Shown here: positions 16,527 through 24,893 of the stretch, in pieces
How the letters are laid out: every line of letters starts with the position of its first letter
How positions within the stretch are numbered: position 1 is the first letter of the stretch
NCBI GenBank assembly: GCA_023436065.1
Contig: JAEZKU010000011.1
Coordinates: 124,001 to 188,000, forward strand
Length of the DNA stretch: 64,000 nucleotides
Direction of reading: 5' to 3'
From: Bacillota bacterium
GTDB lineage: Bacteria > Bacillota > Clostridia > Lachnospirales > Lachnospiraceae
Position numbers and translations under genes: made by a program
Notes under the pieces: model-generated
Told to the model about the DNA's origin: nothing
Database searches by the model: none
The model's input: only the letters and a program-made list of their open reading frames with translations

Positions 16527-16570
16527 AAAAAATCCTCATAAGGTCTGCTTTATGCAATCCTTATGAGGAT
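16527..16570 (-). terminator. terminator of the ara operon
   Basis: ATCCTCATAAGG (16532-16543) pairs perfectly with CCTTATGAGGAT (16559-16570). On the minus strand it is followed by a run of T (16532-16527). It lies 25 bases after the araB stop. Confidence 0.9.
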
Positions 16571-16594
16571 CCTATCTCTTATCTTGTCCGTGAA

Positions 16595-18202
16595 TTATTT
16601 CAGGTTATCCACAGCTGCTCTTTCGATTGCAAGTCCGTTCCTATATCGTTTCATGAAAGTCTCAAAACCTTCCACATCCTGAGGATCAGGAGCGATTGTA
16701 GAACCCGTCTTGTCAGAGAACACCTTCGTCTTTAAGTATTCCTCCAAGGTTTCATCCTTCCCTCTGCGTAGCATAAAGGCTGCCAGGAGTGCGATACCCC
16801 AGGCTCCCCCTTCTCCTGCAGTTTCCATGACAGATACCGGAACATTGATTGCCGCTGCCATGATCTTCTGTCCAACACCCTTCGTCTTGAACAAGCCACC
16901 ATGTCCAAGGATTTCATCCAATTCCACACCTTCCTGTTTCAGAAGAATATCAAGACCAATCTTCAGTGCCCCGAGAGAGGTGAATAAATTCACACGCATG
17001 AAATTAGCAAGGTTGAATCTGCTTTCCGGTGTACGGGTAAATAACGGGCGTCCTTCTTCAAATCCTGTGATATGCTCGCCGGAAAGATATCCGTAAGCGA
17101 GTAATCCGCCGCAATCCGGATCTCCCAGAAGTGCCTGCTGATATAAGATGCCATAAAGCGTATTCGCATCTACCGGTGTACCCAATGCCTTGGCAAATTC
17201 ATCAAATAAGCCTACCCAGGCATTTAAGTCGGAGGAGCAATTATTTGAGTGCGCCATTGCTACCAGATCACCGGCCGGGGTTGTAACAAGATCAATCTCA
17301 GGATATGCCTTGGATAATTCCTTTTCCAGGACGATCATGGCAAAGACTGAGGTTCCCGCGGATACATTTCCGGTACGTCTTGCGACACTGTTCGTAGCTG
17401 CCATTCCTGTTCCTGCATCTCCTTCTGCGGGGCAGAGAGGGATACCGGCCTTTAATTCTCCTGAGACATCCAAAAGCTTTGCTCCCTCTTCGGTGAGCAC
17501 ACCTGCATCTTCTCCCGCGGCCAGAACCTCAGGAAGAATGTCCTCTAATTTCCAGGGATAGTTATGGGACGAGGTCAATTCGTTGAAACGGTCAATCATT
17601 TTCTGATTGAACTTCTTTGTGCTGATATCGATTGGGAACATTCCGGATGCATCTCCTACACCCAGAACCTTGTTACCGGTCAGCTTCCAATGGATATAGC
17701 CTGCCAGAGTCGTCATATAACAGATATCTGCAACATGCTCCTCCTGATTGAGTATTGCCTGATATAAATGTGCAATGCTCCATCTCTGGGGAATATGATA
17801 ATGAAACTCTTCTGTCAAAGCCTCAGATGCCTGCTCTGTAATATTGTTACGCCAGGTCCGGAATGGTACGAGAAGCTGATCGTCCTTATCAAATGCCATA
17901 TAGCCATGCATCATGGCAGAAAAACCGATTGCTCCGATGTTCTGCAGGGCGATACCATACTGTTGTTTCACATCTGCAGCCATCTTCGCATAGCAGTCCT
18001 GCAGACCCTTCCAGATATCCTCCAGACTATAGGTCCAGATGTTATTGATATAACTGTTCTCCCAATCATGACTTCCGGAGGCGATCGGTGCATGGTCCTC
18101 CCCGATCAGAACCGCTTTGATACGGGTAGATCCAAATTCAATTCCAAGCACAGTCTTACCGCTTTGGATTGCATTTTTGATATCATTCATCGTATGACTC
18201 AT
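16595..18202 (-). CDS. araB: FGGY-family sugar kinase, probable L-ribulokinase
   Basis: 535 residues from ATG 18202 (MSHTMND), preceded by GGAGG at 8 bases; an in-frame ATG at 18217 has no site of its own. FGGY kinase features: VLGIEFGSTRIKAVL near the start, GAIGFSAMMHGYMAFD, the ATP-binding GDAGTGMAATN and GNVSAGTSVF, and GHGGLFKTKGVGQKIMAAA near the C-terminus. It phosphorylates a ketopentose in the cytosol. The sequence also fits xylulokinase-like annotation; position directly after araA and araD makes L-ribulose the likely substrate. Last gene of the operon, ended by a strong terminator. Confidence 0.82.
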   Translation of the reverse strand: MSHTMNDIKNAIQSGKTVLGIEFGSTRIKAVLIGEDHAPIASGSHDWENSYINNIWTYSLEDIWKGLQDCYAKMAADVKQQYGIALQNIGAIGFSAMMHGYMAFDKDDQLLVPFRTWRNNITEQASEALTEEFHYHIPQRWSIAHLYQAILNQEEHVADICYMTTLAGYIHWKLTGNKVLGVGDASGMFPIDISTKKFNQKMIDRFNELTSSHNYPWKLEDILPEVLAAGEDAGVLTEEGAKLLDVSGELKAGIPLCPAEGDAGTGMAATNSVARRTGNVSAGTSVFAMIVLEKELSKAYPEIDLVTTPAGDLVAMAHSNNCSSDLNAWVGLFDEFAKALGTPVDANTLYGILYQQALLGDPDCGGLLAYGYLSGEHITGFEEGRPLFTRTPESRFNLANFMRVNLFTSLGALKIGLDILLKQEGVELDEILGHGGLFKTKGVGQKIMAAAINVPVSVMETAGEGGAWGIALLAAFMLRRGKDETLEEYLKTKVFSDKTGSTIAPDPQDVEGFETFMKRYRNGLAIERAAVDNLK

Positions 18203-18243
18203 GTTTTTATCCTCCATTATATGAACTATATTCCCTTTACTCG

Positions 18244-18939
18244 CTAATTCTGTCCGTAATATGCATTGGCTCCATGTTTACGAAGATAATGCTTGTCGGC
18301 AATTGTCTGCGGTGCAGGAGTGATTTCACGATTGATCAGCTCCGAATAGCATGCCATTTTGGCCACTTCCTCCAAAACTACTGCATTATGCACAGCTTCA
18401 TTGGCATCCTTACCCCAGGTAAACGGACCATGGTTCGTGCAGAGAATTCCGGGCATGCTGCTCGGGCTGATTTTGTTGTTGGTCAAGGTCTCGATAATCA
18501 CCAGTCCCGTGTTCTTCTCATATTCACCTTCAATCTCTTCCTTGGTCAGACTTCTGGCACAGGGAATCGGGCCATAAAAATAGTCTGCATGGGTGGTTCC
18601 ATACAACGGAATGCTTCTACCGGCCTGTGCCCAGGAGGTAGCCCAAGTGGAATGGGTATGGACTATCCCACCCAGCTCAGGATATTTCTTATATAATTCG
18701 ATATGAGTAGCTGTGTCTGAAGAAGGCTTGTAGCGTCCTTCCACCCGATTACCGGATAAATCAACCACAACCATATCCTCAGGCTTCATATGCTCATACT
18801 CCACACCGCTGGGCTTGATGACCAGGTATCCGCTTTCGCGGTCAATCCCGCTCACATTTCCCCAGGTAAAGGTTACCAGCCCCCGCTTGGGAAGCTCCAT
18901 ATTTGCCTGAAATACGATTTCTTTTAACTGTTCCAGCAT
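18244..18939 (-). CDS. araD: L-ribulose-5-phosphate 4-epimerase
   Basis: 231 residues, the family size. It converts L-ribulose-5-phosphate to D-xylulose-5-phosphate. Class II aldolase fold with Asp75 (SSDTATH), His94 and His96 (VHTHSTWATSWAQAG) and His170 (CTNHGPFTWG), which match the Zn-binding and catalytic positions of the E. coli enzyme. N-terminal LVTFTWGNVSGID is the conserved phosphate-site loop. It lies 18 bases after araA and 41 bases before araB, so the three are one transcript. Confidence 0.95.
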   Translation of the reverse strand: MLEQLKEIVFQANMELPKRGLVTFTWGNVSGIDRESGYLVIKPSGVEYEHMKPEDMVVVDLSGNRVEGRYKPSSDTATHIELYKKYPELGGIVHTHSTWATSWAQAGRSIPLYGTTHADYFYGPIPCARSLTKEEIEGEYEKNTGLVIIETLTNNKISPSSMPGILCTNHGPFTWGKDANEAVHNAVVLEEVAKMACYSELINREITPAPQTIADKHYLRKHGANAYYGQN

Positions 18940-18957
18940 AATTTATTCTCCATTCTC

Positions 18958-20454
18958 TTATCTGTAAGCGAGAGCATTCCACCGAAGTTCATTCTTTAAG
19001 CTTCTGATGGTAGTATCCTTATCAATTAAGACTGCTTCGATACCCATAGCAGCCGCCCAATCACACATCTGCTCTGCAGTAAGATCATAGGAAAATGCAG
19101 TATGATGAGCACCACCTGCCAAAATCCATGCCTCTGCACCCGTCGCGAGATTAGGTAGCGGACGCCAGAATGCGCTTGCTACAGGAAGCTTAGGCATCGG
19201 AGTATCCTGAGGCAGACATTCCACCTCATTCACGATCAGACGGAAACGGTTACCCAGATCGATCAGAGAGGTTGCCACACCTCTTCCAGCCTTGGAAGTA
19301 AATACAAGGCGTGCAGGGTCTTCTCTGTTCCCCATGGATAACGGGCTTACCTTCATGCCGATTTTACCGTCAGCGATCGTAGGACACACCTCAAGCATAT
19401 GTGCCTGCAGGATGCCCTCCTGTCCGGGTACCAGATGATAGGTGTAATCCTCCATAAAAGAGGTACCCTTTGCATTCTTGATATCCTGAGTCATCAGCTT
19501 CATCAGACGTACCATAGCGGCAGTCTTCCAGTCACCTTCTCCGCCGAAGCCATAGCCCTTTTCCATCAATCTCTGGATTGCAAGACCCGGAAGCTGCTTC
19601 ATACCGGAAAGCATCTCAAAATTCGTAACGATGGCATGATAATTTTTTTCGGTCAAGAATTTTTCAAAGCCAAGTTCAATACCGGCCTGAACAGCGACAT
19701 GCTCTCTGAATTCCTTCTCATTCCTGCCCTCTGTCAATATTTCATATTTTGCATAATACTCTTCTACTAAGGAATTAATCTCTCCCTGCGGTACCTGCTG
19801 AACATATTCCGCAATATCCGTGATATTATAAGCATCAATTTCCCAACCGAACTTAATATGGGCTTCTACCTTGTCGCCTTCGGTAACTGCAACATTCCGC
19901 ATATTATCACCGACACGAAGTACACGCAGATGGCTGCTCTCAATGATACCGATTGCTGTAATCATCCAATCCGCTATTCGACTCTGAACAGACTCATCCT
20001 CCCAATAACCAACGACAACCTTTCTCTCAATTCCCATGCGGCTTACGATATGGCCAAACTCTCTGTCTCCGTGTGCGGACTGGTTGGTATTCATAAAATC
20101 CATGTCAATCGCAGTATAGGGGATCTCCCGGTTAAACTGCGTATGAAGGTGCAGCAAAGGCTTTCTAAACTCCTGGAGCCCTAAAATCCATGATTTCGCA
20201 GGTGAGAAGGTATGCATCCAGGTGATGACACCCGCACAATTCTCATCCTGATTCGCATCATTAAACAGCTTTCTGATTGAAGCATTATCAATCAGCGTCG
20301 GTTTCCATACCACCTCAAAGGGCAGAAGACCTGACTTATTTATTCCATCTACCATAATTCTGGAATGCTCAGCAACTACATTTAAGCATTCCTCACCGTA
20401 CAATGCCTGTGACCCGGTTGCAAACCAAAATTGATATTTCTTTTTCTCCAGCAT
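18958..20454 (-). CDS. araA: L-arabinose isomerase
   Basis: 498 residues from ATG 20454, preceded by AAGGAGG; the frame is open further upstream but only through the promoter. Converts L-arabinose to L-ribulose with Mn2+. The sequence FWFATGSQALYGEECL is the family start. The metal-site block GFGGEGDWKTAAMVRL and the His-containing ILAGGAHHTAFSYD near the C-terminus are diagnostic. First gene of araA-araD-araB, with a good promoter and repeats that look like AraC-family binding sites just upstream. Confidence 0.97.
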   Translation of the reverse strand: MLEKKKYQFWFATGSQALYGEECLNVVAEHSRIMVDGINKSGLLPFEVVWKPTLIDNASIRKLFNDANQDENCAGVITWMHTFSPAKSWILGLQEFRKPLLHLHTQFNREIPYTAIDMDFMNTNQSAHGDREFGHIVSRMGIERKVVVGYWEDESVQSRIADWMITAIGIIESSHLRVLRVGDNMRNVAVTEGDKVEAHIKFGWEIDAYNITDIAEYVQQVPQGEINSLVEEYYAKYEILTEGRNEKEFREHVAVQAGIELGFEKFLTEKNYHAIVTNFEMLSGMKQLPGLAIQRLMEKGYGFGGEGDWKTAAMVRLMKLMTQDIKNAKGTSFMEDYTYHLVPGQEGILQAHMLEVCPTIADGKIGMKVSPLSMGNREDPARLVFTSKAGRGVATSLIDLGNRFRLIVNEVECLPQDTPMPKLPVASAFWRPLPNLATGAEAWILAGGAHHTAFSYDLTAEQMCDWAAAMGIEAVLIDKDTTIRSLKNELRWNALAYR

Positions 20455-20478
20455 AGTTTTAACCTCCTTAGGATTAAC

Positions 20479-20493
20479 GTAAACTATAGTTAC
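20479..20493. promoter_or_regulatory. palindrome in the araA leader
   Basis: GTAAACTATAGTTAC contains the perfect 10-bp palindrome AACTATAGTT. It lies between the -10 box and the araA ribosome site, at about +15 to +29, where a repressor would block elongation. Not the consensus of the known AraR operator. Confidence 0.4.
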
Positions 20494-20506
20494 AGCTTCT
20501 GACAAT

Positions 20507-20535
20507 ATTGTATCGTATCCTATGTCGGCGGACAA
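20507..20535 (-). promoter_or_regulatory. promoter of araA-araD-araB
   Basis: Minus strand TTGTCC (20535-20530), 17-base spacer, TACAAT (20512-20507). Good -10, weak -35, as expected for an activated promoter. Confidence 0.7.
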
Positions 20536-20542
20536 TTGCGCT

Positions 20543-20580
20543 TTCCTACTGCTTGGTCCAAAAAGTTACCTATTCCTACT
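20543..20580 (-). promoter_or_regulatory. paired direct repeats upstream of the araA promoter
   Basis: Minus strand AGTAGGAA occurs at 20580-20573 and 20550-20543, 30 bp apart, with the proximal copy ending 7 bp from the -35 box. This is the usual place and spacing for activator half sites. The distal copy overlaps the stop region of the AraC-family gene, which is the obvious candidate binder. Confidence 0.55.
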
Positions 20581-21640
20581 AGGAATTTGTAAAATGCTCC
20601 TCGGATTTTCTTATTTTTGCAGGGGTGACCCCGTATTTCTCGAGGAAGATCTTATAAAAATATCCCTTGTTCTGATATCCTACCGCCCCGGCCACCTCGT
20701 CTACCGTCTTATCGGTCGTCAAAAGCAGCTGTTTCGCATTCTTCAGACGGATGTCCTGAACATATTCCAGATAGGTCATCCCTAGCTTCTCCTTGAGGAT
20801 GCGGTTATAATAATCCTCATTGAAATGAAACCTTGAGACCAGCTCCCTGACTGTCACCCAGGCATAATTTTCTTCGATGTATCTGGATATTTCCTCATAT
20901 ACCAGCCAATTCATCTTCTTCCGCTGCTCATGGGAGAGACTGAATTCATACATCGTGCTGATATAATGCAGTATCCTGATAATTAATCCCTTGCAGATGT
21001 ATTTCGAAGCCGCATCGTTATGCTGTAATTCCTTCAGCAGCAGGAGCAGCTGTTCCTCCAGCATATCATCCTCCGGCTTTTTGGGCTTAAAATGCAGAAA
21101 CTGCCGGATATCCTTCTGTTTCATCAGGGCAGTGTGGAGAAAGCCCAGCAGCTTCTCCTCCCCGATGTTCTTTACCATAGCCTGATCAAAGATGTCGTTC
21201 GCCAAACCGATAAAAAGTATGATACTGTTCCCATCTGACAAAAAGTCCTGGTGGGGACAGTTTCTGTCTATCAGGCAGAGCTCTCCCTGCTTAAACAGGA
21301 TGTCCTTTCCCATGATTCTTTGTTTAAATTCACCCTGTATGATATAAGCCAGTTCAATGTAATCATGGGTATGGTACTGGGTCCTGCTGCCGGGTGTATA
21401 TCCACACTGATAGATGAAGGGCTGCTGATCGGACTGGATTGCCGCATGAAGCCTTCCGCCCTCTTCCAGGCTCCAGCACAGGATAAAGATACCATTCTTC
21501 TCCGAGGTCGGAAAAGTCTTGACATCAATATGATCAACAGCATATTCCGGGCACATGATGCGCCTGCCAAGATCATCATCCGTGATGAATGGCTTGGTTG
21601 AAGTCCTCATTAATTGTGCACAATAGCTTTTCAGATTCAT
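20579..21640 (-). CDS. AraC-family transcriptional regulator of the pentose locus
   Basis: 353 residues. The middle part (about 70-140) is a cupin-type sugar-sensing fold (QYHTHDYIELAYIIQGEFK, FKQGELCLIDRNCPHQ). The C-terminal 100 residues hold two helix-turn-helix motifs: WVTVRELVSRFHFNEDYYNR and KTVDEVAGAVGYQNKGYFYK, ending in the usual FLEKYGVTPAKIRK. It sits between the GH39 xylosidase and araA on the same strand. A role as activator of the ara operon and perhaps the xylosidase is inferred from position and the repeats at the araA promoter. Confidence 0.88.
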   Translation of the reverse strand: MNLKSYCAQLMRTSTKPFITDDDLGRRIMCPEYAVDHIDVKTFPTSEKNGIFILCWSLEEGGRLHAAIQSDQQPFIYQCGYTPGSRTQYHTHDYIELAYIIQGEFKQRIMGKDILFKQGELCLIDRNCPHQDFLSDGNSIILFIGLANDIFDQAMVKNIGEEKLLGFLHTALMKQKDIRQFLHFKPKKPEDDMLEEQLLLLLKELQHNDAASKYICKGLIIRILHYISTMYEFSLSHEQRKKMNWLVYEEISRYIEENYAWVTVRELVSRFHFNEDYYNRILKEKLGMTYLEYVQDIRLKNAKQLLLTTDKTVDEVAGAVGYQNKGYFYKIFLEKYGVTPAKIRKSEEHFTNS

Positions 21641-21708
21641 ATTATCTCCTGTCCCTACACATCATTACACCTGATCTTTCCCACTCCTATTCCTATACCT
21701 GGGATGGT

Positions 21709-23220
21709 TTACCTTGCTCCTTTGATGCGCTCAGGCGAGAAACCTCTGTCTCTCTCAGGAAGTAACCGCCTCAGCTCGAAATAGCAAAGTGCATTCTCAG
21801 ACAGCGGAAGCTGTAGAGAGGCTTTCCCGTCGGTAACCTCAAAACGTCTGGTTCCGATCTGCGGACAAGCTGCAGCTCTTAAGAGCTCAAGCTGCTTTGT
21901 TGTAGGAGTAGCAGGCTCTCCAAGGTCAATCCAGGTCTTTAGAGGATTGCAGACAGTTTCATCTACCAGCTTTGTAATCAGGACATACTCACCGTTATCC
22001 GCTTCTATTGTAAAGTCCAGTATAAGCTCCTTGCCCTCCTGTTCCTCCACGGGATTCCAGGCAACTCCACGGATATTGTCCTGATCATCCTTAGTAATCA
22101 CATAGTTATCATTTCTGGAAATTGCTTTTTCACCTAAATCCTTAAAGAAGGAGAATGTCCAATAGGTAGGCTTCGGAATACTACCGTTGGTAAGCAGACC
22201 AAAACAACCTGAGAAGGGTGTATACGCAACCCCTGCCTCTTCGAATACATCCCCGAAGGTCCAGTAAGAATAGGAAGCACAGGTATCTCCCATCTCTGAC
22301 AGCAGTCGTGCTATATAGGCGGCATTCAGATTGGTATCATGTATCGGATTAAGCGGAGTATAGGAGGTATTGAATTCCGTGATATGCATTTCCATACCCG
22401 CATATTCGGGATAACTGTCAATAATATTACGGCTGACTTCCAGTTCCGCCATAAGTACCTTTGGATCCCGAAGCTTTTGATACTCATAATGACCGCTTCG
22501 TTCCGAAGGCTCCGTTGCATAGGCGTGTCTTGTCACAAAATCCAGCGGGATCTTGTGCTCAGAACAATAATCCAGGAAGCATTTCAGCCAGCGTTCATCA
22601 TCCACTCCGCAGATCGCAGGGCCTCCGACACGAATTCTGGGATCACAGCTTTTTACAGCCTTACTCGATACCTCATACAGTTTAAAATATTCTTCCATAT
22701 CTGCGTCCTTCCAGAAGCCAGGCAGATTTGGCTCATTCCACACTTCAAAGGGCCAGGTTACCACCTCTTCCCTTCCATAGCGCTTGATCCAATGGGAGAT
22801 TACGGCAACCACAAGCTCCGCCCACTTGGAATAATCCTTCGGCGGAGTAGTGTTTCCCTTCCAATAGAATATGGTCTGGGTACCGGATGCCAATTTCTCC
22901 GGCATGAAGCCTAATTCCACAAAAGGCTTAAGACCCAGGGAACGATAGGTATCAAATACCATATCCAGATAAGTAAAATTATACTCTGTCTTCTCTTCCC
23001 CGTTTTCTTCATAAGTATGATAGATTGCCATATCATCACAGAAAAGTCCATGTCCACGGATATGGGAAAATCCGATTTCCTCCTGAACCTTCTTTAGCTG
23101 GTCATAATATTCTTTCCTCAGCGCCAAATTCATCCGGCCTGTACCAATGCAGAATAAAGCCTGATTATGAAATGCAGTCTGTTGATTACGATCAATTGTA
23201 TATTTTAATATTTCTTTCAT
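21709..23220 (-). CDS. xynB: family GH39 beta-xylosidase
   Basis: 503 residues, no signal peptide, so cytosolic. GH39 features: acid/base Glu163 in FEVWNEPNL and nucleophile Glu282 in HITEFNTSY, both near the positions known in Thermoanaerobacterium XynB; also GGPAICG and HAYATEPSER. It releases xylose from short xylo-oligosaccharides with retention. The C-terminal 130 residues are a small beta domain. AAAAGGAGA precedes the ATG. The 33-base gap from the esterase gene and the short distance to the AraC gene suggest one transcript acting on acetylated arabinoxylan fragments. Confidence 0.92.
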   Translation of the reverse strand: MKEILKYTIDRNQQTAFHNQALFCIGTGRMNLALRKEYYDQLKKVQEEIGFSHIRGHGLFCDDMAIYHTYEENGEEKTEYNFTYLDMVFDTYRSLGLKPFVELGFMPEKLASGTQTIFYWKGNTTPPKDYSKWAELVVAVISHWIKRYGREEVVTWPFEVWNEPNLPGFWKDADMEEYFKLYEVSSKAVKSCDPRIRVGGPAICGVDDERWLKCFLDYCSEHKIPLDFVTRHAYATEPSERSGHYEYQKLRDPKVLMAELEVSRNIIDSYPEYAGMEMHITEFNTSYTPLNPIHDTNLNAAYIARLLSEMGDTCASYSYWTFGDVFEEAGVAYTPFSGCFGLLTNGSIPKPTYWTFSFFKDLGEKAISRNDNYVITKDDQDNIRGVAWNPVEEQEGKELILDFTIEADNGEYVLITKLVDETVCNPLKTWIDLGEPATPTTKQLELLRAAACPQIGTRRFEVTDGKASLQLPLSENALCYFELRRLLPERDRGFSPERIKGAR

Positions 23221-23253
23221 TTTATGTTCTCCTTTTTCAGTCCGTCGTATTTA

Positions 23254-24054
23254 TTATTTAACACCCAGCATCCACTGAATGGAAGGCTCAAGGTACCGAC
23301 TCCAGAAAACCCAATCATGTACACCCGGACTTTCAATGTATGTTACCGGAACATTTTCCTTCAGTAAGAATTGATGAAACGCCCTATTTTCTTCAATCAA
23401 AAAATCTTCAGTTCCGCATGCCATATAAAGGGAAGGAATTGCCTGCTTGTCCTCTTTCAATTTACGAATAAGAACTTCGGGATTATTCATGCTTTGTTCC
23501 AGTTTGCTCAGATCACCGAACACTGAGGTATAATAGTCATAGTCTGCTATGGTATCCTGAAATCCCTCCTCCAGATTAGCAACTTTATGAATAATCAGCG
23601 CGGAGGAAAGCGCCATGATTTTCCCAAAGGTATTCGGATAAGCAAGTCCTGTATGAATAGCTCCGAACCCTCCCATGGAAAGTCCTCCGATATAAGTATC
23701 CTCCTTGTCCGAAGATAAACCGAAGGTGCTCCTTACATAATCCACCAGCTCTTGTCCGACAAATTGGCCGTAAGCCCTTCCTGTCCCCTTCCCATCCAGG
23801 TAAAAGCTGTTTTCTCCTGTCGGCATCACGATTGCTAAATTATACTTATTCGAGAAGTCGGTCACCCTGGCCCCGAGCAGCCAATCCTTGCTGCTTCCGG
23901 AATATCCATGCAGTAAGAATAATACCTTGGTATTTCGCTGATAGCATTCATTGCCTTCCGTCATAAACGGTTGCGCATCATTTGGTATGACAGCAGTAAA
24001 ACCGGTACTTCTGGCCAAGGCCTTTGAATAAAAATCCACTTGAAATAAACTCAT
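23254..24054 (-). CDS. alpha/beta-hydrolase esterase, likely sugar-ester deacylase
   Basis: 266 residues from ATG 24054 (MSLFQVDFYSKALA), preceded by GGAGG at 5 bases; the frame extends 11 codons upstream without a better site. Esterase family of the EstA / S-formylglutathione hydrolase type: VLFLLHGYSGSSKDW (oxyanion region), nucleophile Ser126 in GGLSMGGFGA, Asp in CGTEDFLIE and His in SPGVHDWVFW. No signal peptide. Next to a GH39 xylosidase, a natural role is removal of acetyl or feruloyl groups from imported xylo-oligosaccharides; general carboxylesterase activity is the alternative. Confidence 0.85.
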   Translation of the reverse strand: MSLFQVDFYSKALARSTGFTAVIPNDAQPFMTEGNECYQRNTKVLFLLHGYSGSSKDWLLGARVTDFSNKYNLAIVMPTGENSFYLDGKGTGRAYGQFVGQELVDYVRSTFGLSSDKEDTYIGGLSMGGFGAIHTGLAYPNTFGKIMALSSALIIHKVANLEEGFQDTIADYDYYTSVFGDLSKLEQSMNNPEVLIRKLKEDKQAIPSLYMACGTEDFLIEENRAFHQFLLKENVPVTYIESPGVHDWVFWSRYLEPSIQWMLGVK

Positions 24055-24160
24055 CTCATCCTCCAATTCCTGCATCCTCAGGTGCATGATAACCAGCCCT
24101 AATTAATTACACATCAATCCCAAATATCCTAATTCCTAACACAACTTACTCTCCCTTATC

Positions 24161-24189
24161 ACTTTACAATTTATATACAAGTAAGTCAA
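24161..24189 (-). promoter_or_regulatory. promoter of the esterase-GH39 unit
   Basis: Minus strand TTGACT (24189-24184), 17-base spacer, TAAAGT (24166-24161), giving a leader of roughly 100 bases. The block TTGACTTAC...TAAAGTG recurs in front of the DUF362 gene at 28463. Confidence 0.65.
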
Positions 24190-24210
24190 TAATAAACAAA
24201 GTATTATAGG

Positions 24211-24729
24211 TCATTCAGAACCTATCTGTTTTGCTTTACTTAAGCGTTTCATGAATTTTCTGAAGCAAAAACTCCATATGCCTGCATAGAGGATAGAGAA
24301 GCCAAAACACAGTACTGTGACAGCAGGGAAACAGAAAACCTCCGTCAATTTCTCAAAGGAGGGAATTGCAGCAATATAGATTAATGCCAAAATACCTCCC
24401 GTAAGTGCAACAGAGGAAGTGACTATGGAGCATAGCATCCCCTTCCTTTCCTGAAACACTCCCAGAAACACACCGAGCAACCCGGTGGTAAATAGAAGGA
24501 TGATGGCCTCCTGCGGGCTGATTAACAAAAGCAAGAGCACCGAGGCGGCCAGCACAGCTATGCCAAGACCGACATTGATCCCAGCTGCCATGGCAATCGG
24601 CAAAGTACTAAAAGGGCTTACCGCCATGCCGATACCGGGTAAAAGCACCGGTGCAGCCTGCAGTATAACCGTGATGGCTGTGAAAGCTCCTCCCATGGTG
24701 GTTAATTTGATTACATTTTCTTTTTTCAT
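24211..24729 (-). CDS. small polytopic membrane protein of unknown function
   Basis: 172 residues with about five hydrophobic helices (about 8-30, 40-68, 72-92, 100-120, 130-155) and a basic C-terminus (RKFMKRLSKAKQ). Size and helix number resemble substrate-binding (S) components of ECF vitamin importers, but I see no recognisable ligand motif and no ECF genes nearby. I do not recognise the family. The start codon lacks a strong ribosome site. The upstream 160 bases are GC-richer than their surroundings and contain no riboswitch consensus that I can identify. Confidence 0.6.
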   Translation of the reverse strand: MKKENVIKLTTMGGAFTAITVILQAAPVLLPGIGMAVSPFSTLPIAMAAGINVGLGIAVLAASVLLLLLISPQEAIILLFTTGLLGVFLGVFQERKGMLCSIVTSSVALTGGILALIYIAAIPSFEKLTEVFCFPAVTVLCFGFSILYAGIWSFCFRKFMKRLSKAKQIGSE

Positions 24730-24893
24730 GCTACTCTTTTCTAAGACCCTATGAAGCCCCCGGCACCCCGGACAGCCTCTTGCGTCTGTTTAGCTCAGGC
24801 AAAATATATTAATACGTATGCCCGGGTTTGGTACTAATAGAACTGCTCCTGTCATAAGGATGTAACAAGTAATACAGCAAGGAAAGTAAGCTC

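Noticed and set aside
16595..18202. Xylulokinase
   Set aside because: The fold fits both, but the operon with araA and araD makes L-ribulose the likelier substrate and no xylose isomerase is present.
24730..24893. Riboswitch upstream of the 172-residue membrane protein
   Set aside because: The GC-rich stretch recalls a structured RNA, but I could not match a TPP, cobalamin or preQ1 consensus on either strand.
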